From assembly GCF_029223585.1 (NCBI RefSeq), contig NZ_CP119423.1:1364001-1428000 (forward strand): a stretch of 64,000 bases of DNA, in the 5' to 3' direction. Position 1 is the stretch's first letter. Each line of letters opens with the position of its first letter. This document shows, piece by piece, positions 63,896 to 64,000 of this stretch. The translations under genes and the position numbers were made by a program. The DNA is from Photobacterium sp. DA100 (GTDB taxonomy: Bacteria; Pseudomonadota; Gammaproteobacteria; Enterobacterales; Vibrionaceae). The notes below the pieces were generated by a model. It was not told where the DNA came from, searched no databases, and saw only the letters and a program-made list of their open reading frames with translations.

Positions 63896-64000
63896 ATGAC
63901 AGCAAATCATAACTTTATTTGTCGGGTTTACCTTGGTAGTCAAAAGGTAAAAGTGAAATCGCACAGGGTATCATTAACAGAAAACACGCCAGGGCGATGT
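63896..64000 (+). CDS. Next baseplate/tail gene, 3' end cut by window
   Basis: Starts at ATG 63896, 12 bp after the previous stop, and is open to the window edge (35 codons, MTANHNFICRVYLGSQKVKV...). By position it may be a baseplate hub or late-control D-like protein, but too little is visible to assign it. Confidence 0.55.
   Translation, partial: MTANHNFICRVYLGSQKVKVKSHRVSLTENTPGRC

Larger units (their letters stand above)
31274..64000. mobile_element. P2/HP1-type prophage (right end outside window)
   Basis: A contiguous block of phage genes from an integrase to late tail genes. It contains int, CI, Cox, CII, gpA-type replication protein, Ogr, portal, terminase, scaffold, capsid, head completion, sheath, tube, chaperones, tape measure, baseplate and fibre genes. 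The structural order (portal and terminase leftward, scaffold onward rightward) is that of P2. DUF2586/DUF2597/DUF2590 tail proteins place it in the HP1-K139-phiO18P branch. The left boundary is inferred to lie between the terminator at 31273 and the integrase end at 31450. The right attachment site is not in the window. No structural gene in the visible part is obviously broken, so it may be inducible. Confidence 0.93.

Noticed and set aside
1..64000. CRISPR arrays, rRNA genes and insertion sequences
   Set aside because: No regularly spaced repeats, no rRNA-like sequence and no transposase frame were seen anywhere in the window.

Overview
The window joins two unlike parts: about 31 kb of ordinary gammaproteobacterial chromosome (positions 1-31250) and about 33 kb of an integrated P2-type contractile-tailed prophage (about 31280 to the right edge, where it is cut). 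The chromosome suggests Vibrionaceae: a ToxR/ToxS-like membrane regulator pair, many diguanylate cyclases and chemoreceptors, an MSHA-type pilin, a glpABC operon, a PsiE/Usp pair and a divergent metR-metE locus. I cannot fix the genus from sequence alone.

Chromosomal layout: a GAF-GGDEF cyclase (cut on the left) and a 51-aa membrane protein converge on ygiQ; a LysR regulator diverges from a tandem-Usp protein followed by PsiE; then a lone pilin, a small ORF, a ToxR/ToxS-like pair, a PAS chemoreceptor, a DcuC-family transporter, a ynfL/ynfM-like LysR-MFS divergent pair, an HBM-type chemoreceptor, glpA-glpB-glpC (anaerobic glycerol-3-phosphate dehydrogenase), a membrane-anchored GGDEF enzyme, a membrane protein, a DUF4250 protein, metR/metE with a MetR box between them, a small exported protein, an orphan ParA-like ATPase, a META-domain lipoprotein and an MscS-family channel.

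Prophage layout: tyrosine integrase (minus); a cargo zone of envelope proteins and small ORFs (32.5-35.0 kb); an AT-rich gene for an Mrr-type nuclease fused to a STAND-like NTPase whose start overlaps the stop of a 186-type CI repressor; Cox; CII; a string of small, translationally coupled early genes; a P2 gpA-type HUH replication initiator; a second AT-rich cargo zone with two membrane proteins and a 73-bp direct repeat; Ogr; then portal/terminase (minus) diverging from scaffold/capsid/terminase small subunit/head completion, tail completion, sheath, tube, lysis genes, a tail-assembly chaperone pair joined by a -1 frameshift site, tape measure, baseplate, and a mosaic tail fibre/spike. The head and replication modules are P2-like, while the DUF2586 sheath, DUF2597 tube and DUF2590 proteins are those of the HP1/K139/phiO18P branch.

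Most interesting: (1) the nuclease-NTPase gene coupled to cI, very probably a prophage-carried anti-phage defence expressed in the lysogen; (2) an A_AAA_AAA slippery site that extends the tail chaperone by 62 codons; (3) a four-copy helically phased heptamer palindrome at the divergent late promoter; (4) the 73-bp imperfect duplication flanking a cargo gene; (5) a frame-broken Rap1a/Tai-like exported protein preceded by a coupled 35-aa ORF; (6) a ToxR/ToxS-like pair in the chromosome.
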